DNA of 64,000 nucleotides from Microbacterium foliorum (GCF_006385575.1 NZ_CP041040.1:3038001-3102000); one strand, 5' to 3'; positions 17,451 through 26,650 are shown, counted from the first letter of the stretch. Notes: generated from the sequence alone by a model not told the origin. Translations and numbers: made by a program.

Positions 17451-18179
17451 TCAGCCGCCGGCGATCTTCGCCAGCGCGATGACATGCGCTCGCGCGATCA
17501 CATCGAGCTGGGCGGGGTTGTAGAGCGCGGCGATCGACTCCGCGACCGCCTCCCATGTCATCTGCGGTCGCCCCCGGTGATGCGCCAGCGGATCCTGAAG
17601 CCAGGGATAGGTCGTCAGATCGTGGGCGAGTCCGACGGCGTACCTCTCGGCCATGCGGATGCGCGTCTGCTCGTCGGCATCCGGCGGTAGCCCATCGAAA
17701 TCGACGCGCACGTCGGCCGGATCGGATTCGAGCATCGTCCGGAGGTCCCTCATGGCCTCGTCGTCGTACACCTGAGAGTAGATGAGCATCAGCGATCGTT
17801 CGGTGTCGGTGAGTCGTGCGGAGAGGTTCTCGAAACCCCGCGGCAGATCCGTCGTCGTCGCGCCGTCGATGATCGTGCGGATCTCAGCGCGAGCCTGCTG
17901 CAGACGTTCTATCGTGACGGCGAGCTCGGCATCGATGTCCTCCAGCGCTGCGAGGGCACGATCGTCACCGGCCGCGACACGATCGATCTGATCGAGGGGA
18001 ACCCCGAGTTCGCGCAGACGACGGATGCGGAGCAGCTGCACGAGGTGACTCACCTCGTAGCTCTTGTACCCGTTCGACGACCTGCTCGGCTGCTCGAGCA
18101 GGCCCACCTGGTGATAGTGCCGCACGGTGTTCACCGTGGTCCCGGCGAGGTCGGCGACCTCTCTCGTGCTCCACGCCAT
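17451..18179 (-). CDS. MerR-family transcriptional regulator
   Basis: This 242-residue protein has an N-terminal MerR winged HTH (STREVADLAGTTVNTVRHYHQ, then GYKSYEVSHLVQLLRIRRLRELG). A coiled-coil dimerisation helix spans about residues 70-110. The 120-residue helical C-terminal domain is where small-molecule-sensing MerR proteins of the TipA type bind ligands; no cysteine metal-site motif is present, so a metal sensor is unlikely. Start 18179 follows GAGGAAAGGGG. Two MerR-type promoters lie 0.8 kb away upstream of GPP34 and the export-type protein, which makes those genes the likely targets. Confidence 0.88.
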   Translation of the reverse strand: MAWSTREVADLAGTTVNTVRHYHQVGLLEQPSRSSNGYKSYEVSHLVQLLRIRRLRELGVPLDQIDRVAAGDDRALAALEDIDAELAVTIERLQQARAEIRTIIDGATTTDLPRGFENLSARLTDTERSLMLIYSQVYDDEAMRDLRTMLESDPADVRVDFDGLPPDADEQTRIRMAERYAVGLAHDLTTYPWLQDPLAHHRGRPQMTWEAVAESIAALYNPAQLDVIARAHVIALAKIAGG

Positions 18180-18380
18180 GAAGAGCCCCTTTCCTCCGCG
18201 GCCGTCTGTTGACTCATTCTGGCTCGATCGCGAGCAATCCGACGTCAGTTTTGTTGACGCGGGCGCAGGTCCGCACGCAGATCTCACGAGCAGCGCTCGG
18301 AGCAGAAGAAGCGCCTGAGGCATCTGACAATCCCGTGAGAATCGGCGGGCGATACGCCGCTGCGCCGTTAACGTCGAAGG

Positions 18381-19034
18381 ATGGATATCGACACGAGACG
18401 ACCCCGCGCTCGCAGTGCACGCATCCTCTCTCCTCTGTTCGGGATGGCCGTCACCGGTGCGCTTCTGGCCGGGTGCGCCGCTCCCGCTTCGCCGACCCCG
18501 ACGGTCACGCAGACCGTGACGGCATCCGCCGATCCCGCCCCGAGTGCCTCACCCAGCGCGTCGACCCCGGCCGCGGACGCCAGCCCGTCCGGCATCGGAG
18601 ATGTCCAGCTGGGCGCGCCCTACGACGACGCAGCGGCGGGGGCGGGGGCGACTCCGGTCGAAGCCTGTCCCTGGCTCGCGTCCGCTGAGGCCGACGGATA
18701 CACGTTGATCCTCCAGCGCGCCGAACCCCAGGAACAGGACCCGGCGGTCGTCGAGCTCGTACAGGTCTCCGCCTCGCCCGCCGACCTCGAAGGCGGGTCG
18801 ACCATCGGACCGGTGACGGCCGAGGGGATCGGTGTCGGTTCCCGCGTGGACCAGGCCCTGGCGGCATACCCCGACGCGGCCGAGATCGAGAGCGTCGGCG
18901 ATCGCCGGTATCTCGCGATCGAGTCGGAGGCCGGCGCCGGTTCCGTCTTCCTGACCTATACGGCCGGAACCGACACCATCTGGGCGGTGACGGCGACGAC
19001 CCTCGAAGAGCCACCGTACGAGTCCTGCGGCTGA
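18381..19034 (+). CDS. Putative secreted lipoprotein
   Basis: This 217-residue protein has a signal sequence with Arg-rich start, hydrophobic stretch and lipobox LLAGC (Cys near residue 32). A Thr/Ser/Pro/Ala-rich linker of about 45 residues follows, then a compact domain starting GIGDVQLGAPYDDA and containing a CPWLAS and a terminal SCG, which could form a disulfide. I do not recognise the domain. It is separated from both neighbours (divergent MerR, convergent permease operon), so context gives no clear role. Confidence 0.75.
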   Translation: MDIDTRRPRARSARILSPLFGMAVTGALLAGCAAPASPTPTVTQTVTASADPAPSASPSASTPAADASPSGIGDVQLGAPYDDAAAGAGATPVEACPWLASAEADGYTLILQRAEPQEQDPAVVELVQVSASPADLEGGSTIGPVTAEGIGVGSRVDQALAAYPDAAEIESVGDRRYLAIESEAGAGSVFLTYTAGTDTIWAVTATTLEEPPYESCG

Positions 19035-19164
19035 GCCCGGCACTCCGTCATCAACATCATCCTCGACCACCTCGGCATCCTTGCTGGGTGCCGCCACCGA
19101 CCGCCGAACCACTGCTCCCGCCGCACGATCACCTGCTCTCCGTCTACGGCGCCGATATCGCCGC

Positions 19165-20073
19165 CTACTTGATGGATCCTCGGGTGACCCCGGAGATGAC
19201 CCACCGCTGCGAGAAGATGTAGACGATCAGCAGCGGCGCCATCGCCATCAGGTATGAGGCGAAGGCGGTCGTGTAGTCGGTGTTGTACTGGCCCTGGAAC
19301 ACGTACTGCGCCAGCGGGATCGTGCGCGCACCCGGGTCGGTGAGCACCACGAGCGGCATGATGAAGTCGTTCCACGCCCACACGCAGGTGAGGATGCCGA
19401 CGGTGGCGTTCATCGGGGTCAGCAGCGGGAACACGATCTGCCAGAACACCCGCCAGGTGGATGCTCCGTCGACGCGCGCCGCCTCTTCGAGCTCGATCGG
19501 AATCGAGCGGATGTAGGCGCTGTAGATGAAGACGTTCAGCGAGATCCCGAAGATCGTGTAGAGCACGATCATGCCGACCTGGTTGTCGAGCCCGAGCAGC
19601 GACGTCTGTTTGACCAGCGGCAGCATGATGATCGGGAATGGGATGAACAGCGCGGCGAGGAAGTAGAAGAACACTCCCTTGAAGAACGGCCGGTGGCTGT
19701 TGCGTGCCAGCGCGTAGGCCACGACCGAGCTGGTCAGCAGGGTGAAGACCACGGCTCCGAGGGTGATCAGCGCGGTGTTGAGCAGTGCCTGCGGGAACGC
19801 GGTGCGCGCCCACGCATCGGCGAAGTTCTCCCACCGGATCGGGTTCGGCCATTCGAACCCGTTGCCGGCGGCCAGCTGCTCGGGTGTCTTCAGGGCGACC
19901 GCGACCGCCAGGTAGAGCGGGATGAGCACGGTGAGCGAGCAGACGGCGATGAGCGCGGTGGCCCACCAGTTCGTCTTGCGGGTGTCGTCGTTCTCGGCGG
20001 CGCGACGGGCGCGCCATCCCGGGCGCGGTGTCGTCGCCTCGGCTTCGGCGAGGATCGTGGTTGCGGTGGTCAT
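19165..20073 (-). CDS. ABC sugar transporter permease (MalG type), second cluster
   Basis: This 302-residue permease has six predicted transmembrane helices and the EAA motif LEEAARVDGASTWRVFWQIVFP. It ends QRWVISGVTRGSIK, the common MalG-type tail. Its ATG overlaps the upstream permease stop by one base (TGATG). It is the last gene of a four-gene minus-strand operon: GH36, binding protein, two permeases. No ATPase gene accompanies it, so a shared ATPase elsewhere is expected. Confidence 0.93.
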   Translation of the reverse strand: MTTATTILAEAEATTPRPGWRARRAAENDDTRKTNWWATALIAVCSLTVLIPLYLAVAVALKTPEQLAAGNGFEWPNPIRWENFADAWARTAFPQALLNTALITLGAVVFTLLTSSVVAYALARNSHRPFFKGVFFYFLAALFIPFPIIMLPLVKQTSLLGLDNQVGMIVLYTIFGISLNVFIYSAYIRSIPIELEEAARVDGASTWRVFWQIVFPLLTPMNATVGILTCVWAWNDFIMPLVVLTDPGARTIPLAQYVFQGQYNTDYTTAFASYLMAMAPLLIVYIFSQRWVISGVTRGSIK

Positions 20074-21011
20074 CAGATATCCGCCTCTCTGCGCTGAAGG
20101 ACCCGGAACTGCAGGAGCGAGACGATCGTGATCACGATGAAGAAGATCACGGCGTTCGCGGTCTGGTAGGCGAACTCTCCTCCGGAGAATCCGCCGCGGA
20201 AGACGAGCAGGGTGACCGACTCGGTCGAGGTGCCCGGCCCTCCGTTGGTGAGGGCGACGATCGGGTCGAACACCTGCAGGAAGCCCTTGAGACTCAGCAC
20301 GACGTTGATCGTGAAGAACGCGCTGATGAGCGGGAAGGTGATGGACCCGAACTGACGCCACGATGACGCACCGTCGAGAGATGCGGCTTCGTAGAGCTCG
20401 CTCGGGATCGTCTGCAGCCCCGAGAGGTAGATGATGATCGAGAACGCGCAGGCCTGCCAGACGGCGAGCGCGACGATCGCCGTCCATGCCCAGTCGGGGT
20501 TGGTGAGGATGTTGTCGCGGAAGAGCGGGATACCGGAGAGGATTTTCGGCAGCGAGTTCGAGAACAGGAACTGGAAGACGTAGCCGATCACCAGGATCGC
20601 GAGCACGTACGGCACGAAGTAGACGCCGCGCCAGAAGTTGCGTGCGCGGATCTTGGCGTTGAGTCCCATCGCGATCGAGAGCGAGATCACGTTCGTGAGA
20701 ATCGTGGCGACGATCGCGAACAGGAACGAGAACCCGTAAGCCTTCAGCACGCGGTCGTCTTTGAACAGGTTGAGGTAATTCGAGATGCCGACGAAGTTCC
20801 AGTCGCCATAACCCGCATAGTTCGTGAAGCTGAAGAAGATGCCCACGATGACGGGGATGGTGTGGAACGCCGCGAACGCGATGACGGCGGGCCAGACCAT
20901 CCAGTAGTAGGCCGGCAGGGCTCGGGAACTCGCGGTGCGGACACGCCGCGCCCGCTTCGTTCCCTCGGGACCCGGAGTCGTGGCGCGCACGGCGCTGGTG
21001 AGAGTGCTCAT
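20073..21011 (-). CDS. ABC sugar transporter permease (MalF type), second cluster
   Basis: This 312-residue permease has six membrane helices and the EAA motif YEAASLDGASSWRQFGSITFP, and the conserved PIVALTNGGPGTSTESVTLLVF segment before the last helices. Start 21011 overlaps the binding-protein stop (ATGA). It pairs with the 19165-20073 product. The set resembles CUT1 importers for raffinose or melibiose, which fits the adjacent alpha-galactosidase. Confidence 0.93.
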   Translation of the reverse strand: MSTLTSAVRATTPGPEGTKRARRVRTASSRALPAYYWMVWPAVIAFAAFHTIPVIVGIFFSFTNYAGYGDWNFVGISNYLNLFKDDRVLKAYGFSFLFAIVATILTNVISLSIAMGLNAKIRARNFWRGVYFVPYVLAILVIGYVFQFLFSNSLPKILSGIPLFRDNILTNPDWAWTAIVALAVWQACAFSIIIYLSGLQTIPSELYEAASLDGASSWRQFGSITFPLISAFFTINVVLSLKGFLQVFDPIVALTNGGPGTSTESVTLLVFRGGFSGGEFAYQTANAVIFFIVITIVSLLQFRVLQRREADI

Positions 21012-22303
21012 TCTTCGTCTCCCGTCACGGGGATCGTGCGGGCAGCGACTTTTCGCCACTCGCTGTCGAGGGTCGACAGCGCCGCATCCGCGTCACCGTC
21101 GAAGAGGAACTGCTGCACGATCGCGACCAGCGGGATGCTCGGCGGCACCTGGTGATCGATGAACCCGGTGATCTTGCCCTCGTCGAAGTACGGCTTGACC
21201 GACTGCAGAGCAGGATCGTCACTCAGCTCGGCGCCCGTCACGGACGGGATCATGTTCTGGGAGGCGGCGAATTCCTCGATCACCCCGACATCGAACAGGT
21301 ACTCGATGAAGCGCAGCGCCTCCTCGCGATGAGGGGTGTCCTTCGCCATCGTGACGACGACGTCGACACCCGAGACCAGCAGGCGATCGTCGGGATCGTC
21401 GGCCGCCGGGTACGGGAAGATCGCCGCGTTGATGTCGGGGTTGATGGCCTTCACCGGGTTGAGTGCCCAGATCCCCTGCAGCAGCATCGCGGACTCGCCC
21501 CGCGCGAAGGCGGCATTCCCGTCGTCGTACGTGCGGCCCCGGTACCCCTCCTGCATGTACGAGAAGAGCTGCGCCTGCTGCTCCATGACCTCGGGGAAGT
21601 CCTTCTGGAACGACACGGCCGAATCGGCGCCGACGTCCTCCCCCTCAGCCCTCATGTCATCGAAGAAGCCGTCCTGCGAGGCGTAAGCCCCCAGGGCGTT
21701 CCACGACGGCATGCCGGTCCATGAGTCCGCGAGGGTGCCATAGAACGGCGTGATTCCCGCAGCCTCGAGCGCGTCGCACACCGCGATGAACTCCTCCCAC
21801 GTCTCGGGGACCTCGAGCCCCTGCTCCGCGAAGATGTCCTGGTTGTAGATGACGCCGTTTGCGTTGTTGACGTACCCGAGCCCATTGACCTCGCCCTGCT
21901 TGGTGCCGAGCTCGGCGAGGATCTCCTGCACGGCGGGGTTGAGGGTCTGGAGCACCGGCTCGTCGGAGAAGTCGTAGAAGACTCCGGCTTGAGCGAGGTC
22001 CCCGAATCCGCCGTTCGCGTTGAGGGTGATGACGTCCGGCGCCTTGTCCTTGACGAGCAGCGTGCGGATCAGGGTCTCGGAGTCCGCGACCTGGTTCTGC
22101 ACGATGCGGATGTCAGGATTCTCGGCCTCGAAGTCCGCGATGATCTCGTTGAAATCTTCGAGCGCCTCTCCCTTGAACTGGAAGAAGCTGAGGGTGGTGA
22201 TGCCATCACTCGGCGACGCCGCGCATCCCCCCAGTGCCACGACGGTGCCGAGTGCGGCCGCCATCGCAACCGCCCTGGCGGTCTTTCGATATCTGATTCT
22301 CAT
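21008..22303 (-). CDS. ABC sugar-binding lipoprotein, second cluster
   Basis: This 431-residue family-1 solute-binding protein has a lipoprotein signal (RIRYRKTARAVAMAAALG, then lipobox VALGGC). The mature part starts LSFFQFKGEALEDFNEI. AAGGAGG precedes the ATG at 22303. It follows the GH36 gene by 36 nt, a gap that holds the imperfect palindrome GAACAACTGTTC. It should deliver alpha-galactosides to the permeases encoded downstream. Confidence 0.93.
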   Translation of the reverse strand: MRIRYRKTARAVAMAAALGTVVALGGCAASPSDGITTLSFFQFKGEALEDFNEIIADFEAENPDIRIVQNQVADSETLIRTLLVKDKAPDVITLNANGGFGDLAQAGVFYDFSDEPVLQTLNPAVQEILAELGTKQGEVNGLGYVNNANGVIYNQDIFAEQGLEVPETWEEFIAVCDALEAAGITPFYGTLADSWTGMPSWNALGAYASQDGFFDDMRAEGEDVGADSAVSFQKDFPEVMEQQAQLFSYMQEGYRGRTYDDGNAAFARGESAMLLQGIWALNPVKAINPDINAAIFPYPAADDPDDRLLVSGVDVVVTMAKDTPHREEALRFIEYLFDVGVIEEFAASQNMIPSVTGAELSDDPALQSVKPYFDEGKITGFIDHQVPPSIPLVAIVQQFLFDGDADAALSTLDSEWRKVAARTIPVTGDEE

Positions 22304-22322
22304 GTGTGCGCCTCCTTGCGCG

Positions 22323-22334
22323 GAACAACTGTTC
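22323..22334. promoter_or_regulatory. Small palindrome before the second binding-protein gene
   Basis: GAACAACTGTTC has perfect 5-bp arms GAACA/TGTTC around two central bases, 20 nt upstream of the binding-protein start and 6 nt after the GH36 stop. It may be an internal operator or a chance dyad. It does not resemble the LacI sites of the first cluster. Confidence 0.35.
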
Positions 22335-22339
22335 AGTGG

Positions 22340-24484
22340 TCAGTGCTGTGAAACGATCTCGACGACGGTCGCCTGCTGAGGGAACTGCACGGGCGGTCGA
22401 ACTCCGATGCTCCCGAGCTCACGGCCCGTCATGGTGACCGGCTCCTCCGCCCACGCGAGCGGTGATTGCGCCGGGTCGTGCGTGGGTCGCGAGAGGATGC
22501 GGAGCTCGTACGTGCGCGCGGGGTCGAGCCCCGGGAAACGGACGCGCCCTGCCGGGTAGGCCGCGCTGGTCGCGACCTGGGTGACGGTGAACACGGCGGA
22601 CTCCGCATCGTCGGCGACGATCCCGCGCACGTCGATTCCCGGTTCGACACCGTCGACATGGACGACTGTGCCGCCCGCGATCAGCGGTCGCAGGCGCTTG
22701 GCGAGGGCGATCCAGCCGGCGACGCGACCCCGGGTCTGCTCGTCGGCGGAGGTGAGGTCCCATTCGACGCCGAAGTGACCGAGAAGCGCGACGGCAGCGC
22801 TCAGCTCGAGAGAGACGGTGCGCCCGGACGAGTGCACCACCGGGCTGGTGAGGTGCATGCCCATCATCTCGGGAGGCACGACCAGACCGGTGTAGCGCTG
22901 GTTCTCGAGCCGCTCGATCGGGTCGAGACTGTCGCTCGTCCAGATGCGGTCGGTGCGGTCGAGGATGCCGAGGTCGACCCGCGCACCACCCGATGCGCAG
23001 CTCTCGATCTCGAGATCCGGATGGGCGGCCTTGAGCTCATCGAGCAGTCGGTACAGGGCGAGCGTGTGCTGGCGCACCCGCGGCGATCCCCCCGGTCCGC
23101 TGCCCGCATCGACGAGATCGCGGTTGTGATCCCATTTGAGATAGGCGATCGGGTACTCGACCAGGAGGGCCAGCAGGCGATCCGCGATGTGCCGGTAGGC
23201 GTCGGGATTCGCGAGATCCAGCACCTGCTGCTGCCGCGCGGAGGGCGGCAGCGACGTGCGTCCACGGAGGATCCAGTCGGGATGCGCGCGGGCGAGATCG
23301 CTGTCGGGATTCACCATCTCGGGCTCCACCCAGAGTCCGAACTCCATGCCGAGAGCGGTGACCTTGCGCACGAGGGGATGCAGGCCCTCGGGCCACACCT
23401 CGGCATCCACCTGCCAGTCACCGAGCCCTCGGGTGTCGTCACGGCGCCCGGTGAACCACCCGTCGTCGAGCACGAAGCGCTCGATCCCGACCTCTGCCGC
23501 GGCGTCGGCGAGCGCTGCGAGCCGATCGAGATCGTGATCGAAGTAGACGGCTTCCCACGTGTTCAGGGTGACCGGACGCGCTCGGCGCGGGTGCTGCGGG
23601 CGGTCGCGCCACTCGGCGTGGAAGCGCTGCGAGAGCTGGTTGAGACCGTCGCCCCACGAGCCGATGACCCAGGGCGATGACACGGAGGCTCCCGGAGCGA
23701 TCACGACCCCACCGGGCGCGAACAGCTCGCCTCCTGCGAGGAAGGAATCACCCGTCACGACCCGCTCGGCGAGCACTCGGTGGTTTCCGCTCCACGCGAC
23801 GTGGATGCCGTGCACCCGACCGGACTCGAACCCGAAGCCGGAGCGTCCCGCAGCCAGCAGCACCGTCGCATCCGCGCCCGGCCGCCCACGCCGGCTCTCG
23901 CGCAGGTGGGTGCCGAGCGTGAAGCTGTGCCGCTGGGCGGTGCGCTCGCGAAGGTGGTGACCCGTGGTGTCGAGCAGTTCCGTGGCATCCCAGGGGGTGG
24001 GGAAAGCGAGCTGCAGAGCCTCCAGGGAATAGCCGCCGTCAGCCGTGTTCGTCACCGTCATGCGCTGGTGCAGAAGCCCTCCGGTGCCCACCTCGATATC
24101 CCAGCAAAGGCGAAGTCCGGCCTCCGGGTCGTCGAGCACGACTGTGGCCGCGTGGCGATCGGCGCGGACCTCGACGACGTCGGGCTTGATACTGAAGCCC
24201 GAGCCGCCGCGATGTCCCTCGATCGTCGGGGTGCCCAGCCAGCCGGATGCCTCGGTGGCGACGGCGCTGAGGCGTGCCGTGTGGTCAAGGCCGCCCGACA
24301 CTCGCTGCGGACGCGCGGCGGCGGCGAGGTTGCGCAACGTCTCCCGAGTCGAGTCAAGCAGTTCTTCGCCCCAGTGGACGATGACGGGCACCTCTTCGGA
24401 CTCGAGGTCAATGACGACACTCGTCCCACCCCGGTGGAGGTGGATCACGCGATCGTGGGTGGGCGGGGACTCGAGATCATCCAT
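22340..24484 (-). CDS. GH36 alpha-galactosidase, second copy
   Basis: This 714-residue GH36 enzyme has the same motif order as the first copy: FVLDDGWFTGRRDD, GMEFGLWVEPEMVNPDSD, YLKWDHNRD with nucleophile Asp452, ESCASGGARVDLG, and WTSDSLDP with acid/base Asp518. No signal peptide is present. I set the start at 24484 because AGGAGA lies 6-7 nt upstream; the ATG at 24520 has no ribosome site. It heads the second transport operon and diverges from the ROK regulator, so it likely splits raffinose- or melibiose-type sugars inside the cell. The two GH36 proteins are related across their length but not near-identical, so this is an old duplication or separate acquisition. Confidence 0.92.
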   Translation of the reverse strand: MDDLESPPTHDRVIHLHRGGTSVVIDLESEEVPVIVHWGEELLDSTRETLRNLAAAARPQRVSGGLDHTARLSAVATEASGWLGTPTIEGHRGGSGFSIKPDVVEVRADRHAATVVLDDPEAGLRLCWDIEVGTGGLLHQRMTVTNTADGGYSLEALQLAFPTPWDATELLDTTGHHLRERTAQRHSFTLGTHLRESRRGRPGADATVLLAAGRSGFGFESGRVHGIHVAWSGNHRVLAERVVTGDSFLAGGELFAPGGVVIAPGASVSSPWVIGSWGDGLNQLSQRFHAEWRDRPQHPRRARPVTLNTWEAVYFDHDLDRLAALADAAAEVGIERFVLDDGWFTGRRDDTRGLGDWQVDAEVWPEGLHPLVRKVTALGMEFGLWVEPEMVNPDSDLARAHPDWILRGRTSLPPSARQQQVLDLANPDAYRHIADRLLALLVEYPIAYLKWDHNRDLVDAGSGPGGSPRVRQHTLALYRLLDELKAAHPDLEIESCASGGARVDLGILDRTDRIWTSDSLDPIERLENQRYTGLVVPPEMMGMHLTSPVVHSSGRTVSLELSAAVALLGHFGVEWDLTSADEQTRGRVAGWIALAKRLRPLIAGGTVVHVDGVEPGIDVRGIVADDAESAVFTVTQVATSAAYPAGRVRFPGLDPARTYELRILSRPTHDPAQSPLAWAEEPVTMTGRELGSIGVRPPVQFPQQATVVEIVSQH

Positions 24485-24539
24485 CACGCTCTCCTGCAGA
24501 GCCTCATTGCTGAAATGCATGGATTAGTTCTATCACGAA

Positions 24540-24601
24540 AGTAAAGGGCTGCCAAGAGTGACGTCGGAACGGGGTTTCGCGCGCCACATCGCCCTTTTAC
24601 T
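24540..24601. promoter_or_regulatory. Inverted AGTAAAGGGC sites between GH36 and ROK genes
   Basis: AGTAAAGGGC at 24540-24549 faces its inverted counterpart GCCCTTTTACT at 24591-24601 (one extra A). They sit symmetrically in the divergent 146-nt intergenic region. They are candidate half-sites or twin operators for the ROK regulator, or mirrored promoter elements. Confidence 0.5.
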
Positions 24602-24630
24602 GCCAGAATGGAAGCAACGAGGAGGTGACC

Positions 24631-25746
24631 GTGCTCACAGAGAGTGAAACCGCGCTCGCTGAAGCGGTGCTGATCCACGGCCCTATCTCCCGCTCCGCAC
24701 TCACCACCCGGTTGGGGCTCTCCGCCGCGAGCCTCACCCGCCTGGCGAAGCCATTCCTCGACACCGGCCTCCTCATCGAACTCGACGACGTCGTCGACGG
24801 GTCTGTGGGTCGACCGACCAGGCCCCTCGACATCGCCCCCGATCGGGGCTTCTTCGTCGGCATGAAGCTCACCGGTGACACTCTGCACGCGGTTCTCACC
24901 GACGTCCGCGCTGCTCTCGTCGATTCCTTCACCCGTCCCCTCACTGCTCCCGATCCATCGAGCGTGATCACGGACATCCGGGCGGCGATCGACGATTTCG
25001 ATGGCGACATCCGCGGCATCGGCGTCAGCCTCGGCGGCTCGGTCGACGACGGCGTCGTCGAGTTCGCCCCCTTCCTCGACTGGCACGACGTACCGTTCGC
25101 CGCAATGCTCGCCGACGCGACCGGACTACCCGTCACCGTCGAGAACGACCTCGTCGCGCTCGCCGAAGCCGAGAGGTGGTTCGGCATGGGCCGCGGCCTG
25201 CCCGGGTTCTCGGTGATCACGATCGGCGAGGGCATCGGCTATGCGGTCGTCGCGCACAACGAGGTCGTGCGCACCCGCGAGGTCGGCGCAGGTCTCGGCG
25301 GACACATCCCCCTCGCGGCCCAAGGCCCCCTCTGCGACCGAGGGCACCGCGGATGCGCGCAGGCGATGCTCACCTCGGGATCGATCACTGCGCAGGTCTC
25401 CGGCGCCCTGCGGCGACCGATCGACTACGAGGAATTCCTGGCGCTCGCCGCGGGTCGAGACCCGGCGGCGACAGCGGTGGCGGATGCCGCGGGCGAGGCC
25501 CTCGGACGCTTCATCGCGCTCGCCGCGAACCTCACGATGCAGCCCGCCACCGTGCTCGCCGGAGATGGCATCGGGCTGTTTGCGGTCGCCGAACCCGCCA
25601 TCCGTCGAGCCATCGCCACCGACCGCGACCCCCTCGCGGATCCCATCGAGCTCTATATCGACGAGCCCGGTTTCACCGCCTGGGCCCGAGGTGCCGCGGC
25701 CGTGGCGATCCAGGCGGCCATCGCGACCTTGTCGTTCTCCTCCTGA
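24631..25746 (+). CDS. ROK-family transcriptional regulator
   Basis: This 371-residue protein has an N-terminal winged HTH (LAEAVLIHGPISRSALTTRLG), then the ROK sugar-kinase-like fold with GIGVSLGGSVDDG, VENDLVALAEAERWFG, and GHIPLAAQGPLCDRGHRGC. The usual zinc-site signature is CxCGxxGC; here the second Cys is replaced (CDRGHRGC), so metal binding may differ. I chose the GTG at 24631 because AGGAGG ends 5 nt upstream; the GTG at 24625 overlaps that site. It most likely represses the divergent GH36/ABC operon and responds to an alpha-galactoside or its product. Confidence 0.9.
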   Translation: MLTESETALAEAVLIHGPISRSALTTRLGLSAASLTRLAKPFLDTGLLIELDDVVDGSVGRPTRPLDIAPDRGFFVGMKLTGDTLHAVLTDVRAALVDSFTRPLTAPDPSSVITDIRAAIDDFDGDIRGIGVSLGGSVDDGVVEFAPFLDWHDVPFAAMLADATGLPVTVENDLVALAEAERWFGMGRGLPGFSVITIGEGIGYAVVAHNEVVRTREVGAGLGGHIPLAAQGPLCDRGHRGCAQAMLTSGSITAQVSGALRRPIDYEEFLALAAGRDPAATAVADAAGEALGRFIALAANLTMQPATVLAGDGIGLFAVAEPAIRRAIATDRDPLADPIELYIDEPGFTAWARGAAAVAIQAAIATLSFSS

Positions 25747-25826
25747 CCGTCAGTCAACGGGAGCGAGGATTTGCTCCGGTTGACGCGACGGACCCGAACC
25801 GGGCTGTCAGGCGGGATACTTTCCGA

Positions 25827-25961
25827 CTAGATCCCCGTGTTCCCTCTCCGGCGCCGCTGCATGAGGAGGACTGCACCTGCGACTAGGAGCAAGCCCGCTG
25901 CGGCGGCTGCGGGAGCTGCGATGTCCGAACCGGACGAAGATGCGCGTCGCCTTCCAGGTGT
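25827..25961 (-). pseudogene. Remnant of a cell-wall-anchored surface protein C-terminus
   Basis: On the minus strand a frame closed by a stop at 25962-25964 and ending at TAG 25827 encodes a serine-rich stretch, a 20-residue hydrophobic helix (Ala/Leu/Val) and a terminal QRRRRGNTGI tail. This is the layout of a sortase-anchored or type-I membrane C-terminus, but no LPxTG motif, no start codon and no ectodomain remain. It sits at the boundary between the sugar cluster and the metal-resistance island. It is probably a decayed gene end. The rest of 25747-26127 holds no gene I can support. Confidence 0.45.
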
Positions 25962-26127
25962 TCAACGCCCGCGTCTGAAGCGCTCTCTCAGAGCCAGCCG
26001 GAACGGCTCGAATCGGCCAGCCGGAAACGCTACACCACCGGTTTCGGTGCTCTTGGGTTTCGGCAGGGGGTTACGGCGGGTCAATCCACGGCGTGTCGGG
26101 CCGTCGATCAAGACAATCGGTCAGCCC

Positions 26128-26148
26128 GCCGCAAACGATCGTTTTCGG
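26128..26148 (+). repeat. Left copy of the 21-bp direct repeat flanking the cadmium cassette
   Basis: It is identical over 21 bases to 30326-30346, 4,198 bp away. It contains the perfect palindrome AAACGATCGTTT flanked by CCG/CGG. TGGTAGCC follows immediately here and 8 nt later in the right copy, and TTACGGCG precedes both copies by 40-50 nt. Confidence 0.75.
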
Positions 26149-26196
26149 TGGTAGCCCGGGCACGACATCAACAGCGAAGTCGAGGATGATTGAGTC

Positions 26197-26508
26197 GTGG
26201 AGATTGAGCTGCTTTATATCGCCGGTTGCCCCAGCTGGGTTGAGGCTGGCCGTCGTGTTTCTGAGGCGCTACGAGAAACAGGCCACGACGAATCGGAGGT
26301 TCACTACCGACTCATCCGGACGGAGGAGGACGCGGGCGCAGTCTCGTTCGCGGGCTCCCCCACGATCACCCTGGATGGCAACGATCTCTTTCCGGGGTCG
26401 GGGCGAAGCAATGACCTCGCCTGCCGTATTTACAGCACCCCTGCTGGGCTGGCCGGGATGCCAACGGTTGAACAGATTCGAGAGGCGCTCTCCGCTCATG
26501 GCGACTGA
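26197..26508 (+). CDS. Thioredoxin-like protein of metal-resistance loci
   Basis: This 103-residue protein starts MEIELLYIAGCPSW and contains FAGSPTITLDGNDLF and CRIYSTPAGLAGMPTVEQI. The thioredoxin-fold CxxC site is reduced to CPSW, leaving one cysteine (Cys11), plus a second near residue 77. Proteins of this length and motif are found next to mercury and cadmium resistance genes in actinobacteria, sometimes annotated as alkylmercury-lyase-like. A thiol-based metal handling role is inferred. The start is GTG 26197. The next gene overlaps it by 11 nt. Confidence 0.65.
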   Translation: MEIELLYIAGCPSWVEAGRRVSEALRETGHDESEVHYRLIRTEEDAGAVSFAGSPTITLDGNDLFPGSGRSNDLACRIYSTPAGLAGMPTVEQIREALSAHGD

Positions 26509-26650
26509 CGAGGACGTTGCGTGCACGTGCTGCGGGCGACATCTGCCACGCAAGAAGCTGCACGCACTCGGAGACGATCGCGCTTTCATCTGTCGACGAT
26601 GCGGCTGGTGGGTGGCTCTGCGCCTACATCGCGACCGCCCGCCTGCCTAA
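26498..26650 (+). CDS. Tiny zinc-ribbon-like protein
   Basis: This 50-residue product has two knuckles, CTCC near residue 9 and CRRC near residue 32, separated by 19-20 residues with a basic HLPRKKLH stretch. This is the spacing of a four-cysteine zinc ribbon. The ATG at 26498 overlaps the preceding gene by 11 nt, which suggests translational coupling. I do not recognise a family. In a cadmium cassette it could bind metal itself or be a small nucleic-acid-binding protein. Confidence 0.6.
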   Translation: MATDEDVACTCCGRHLPRKKLHALGDDRAFICRRCGWWVALRLHRDRPPA

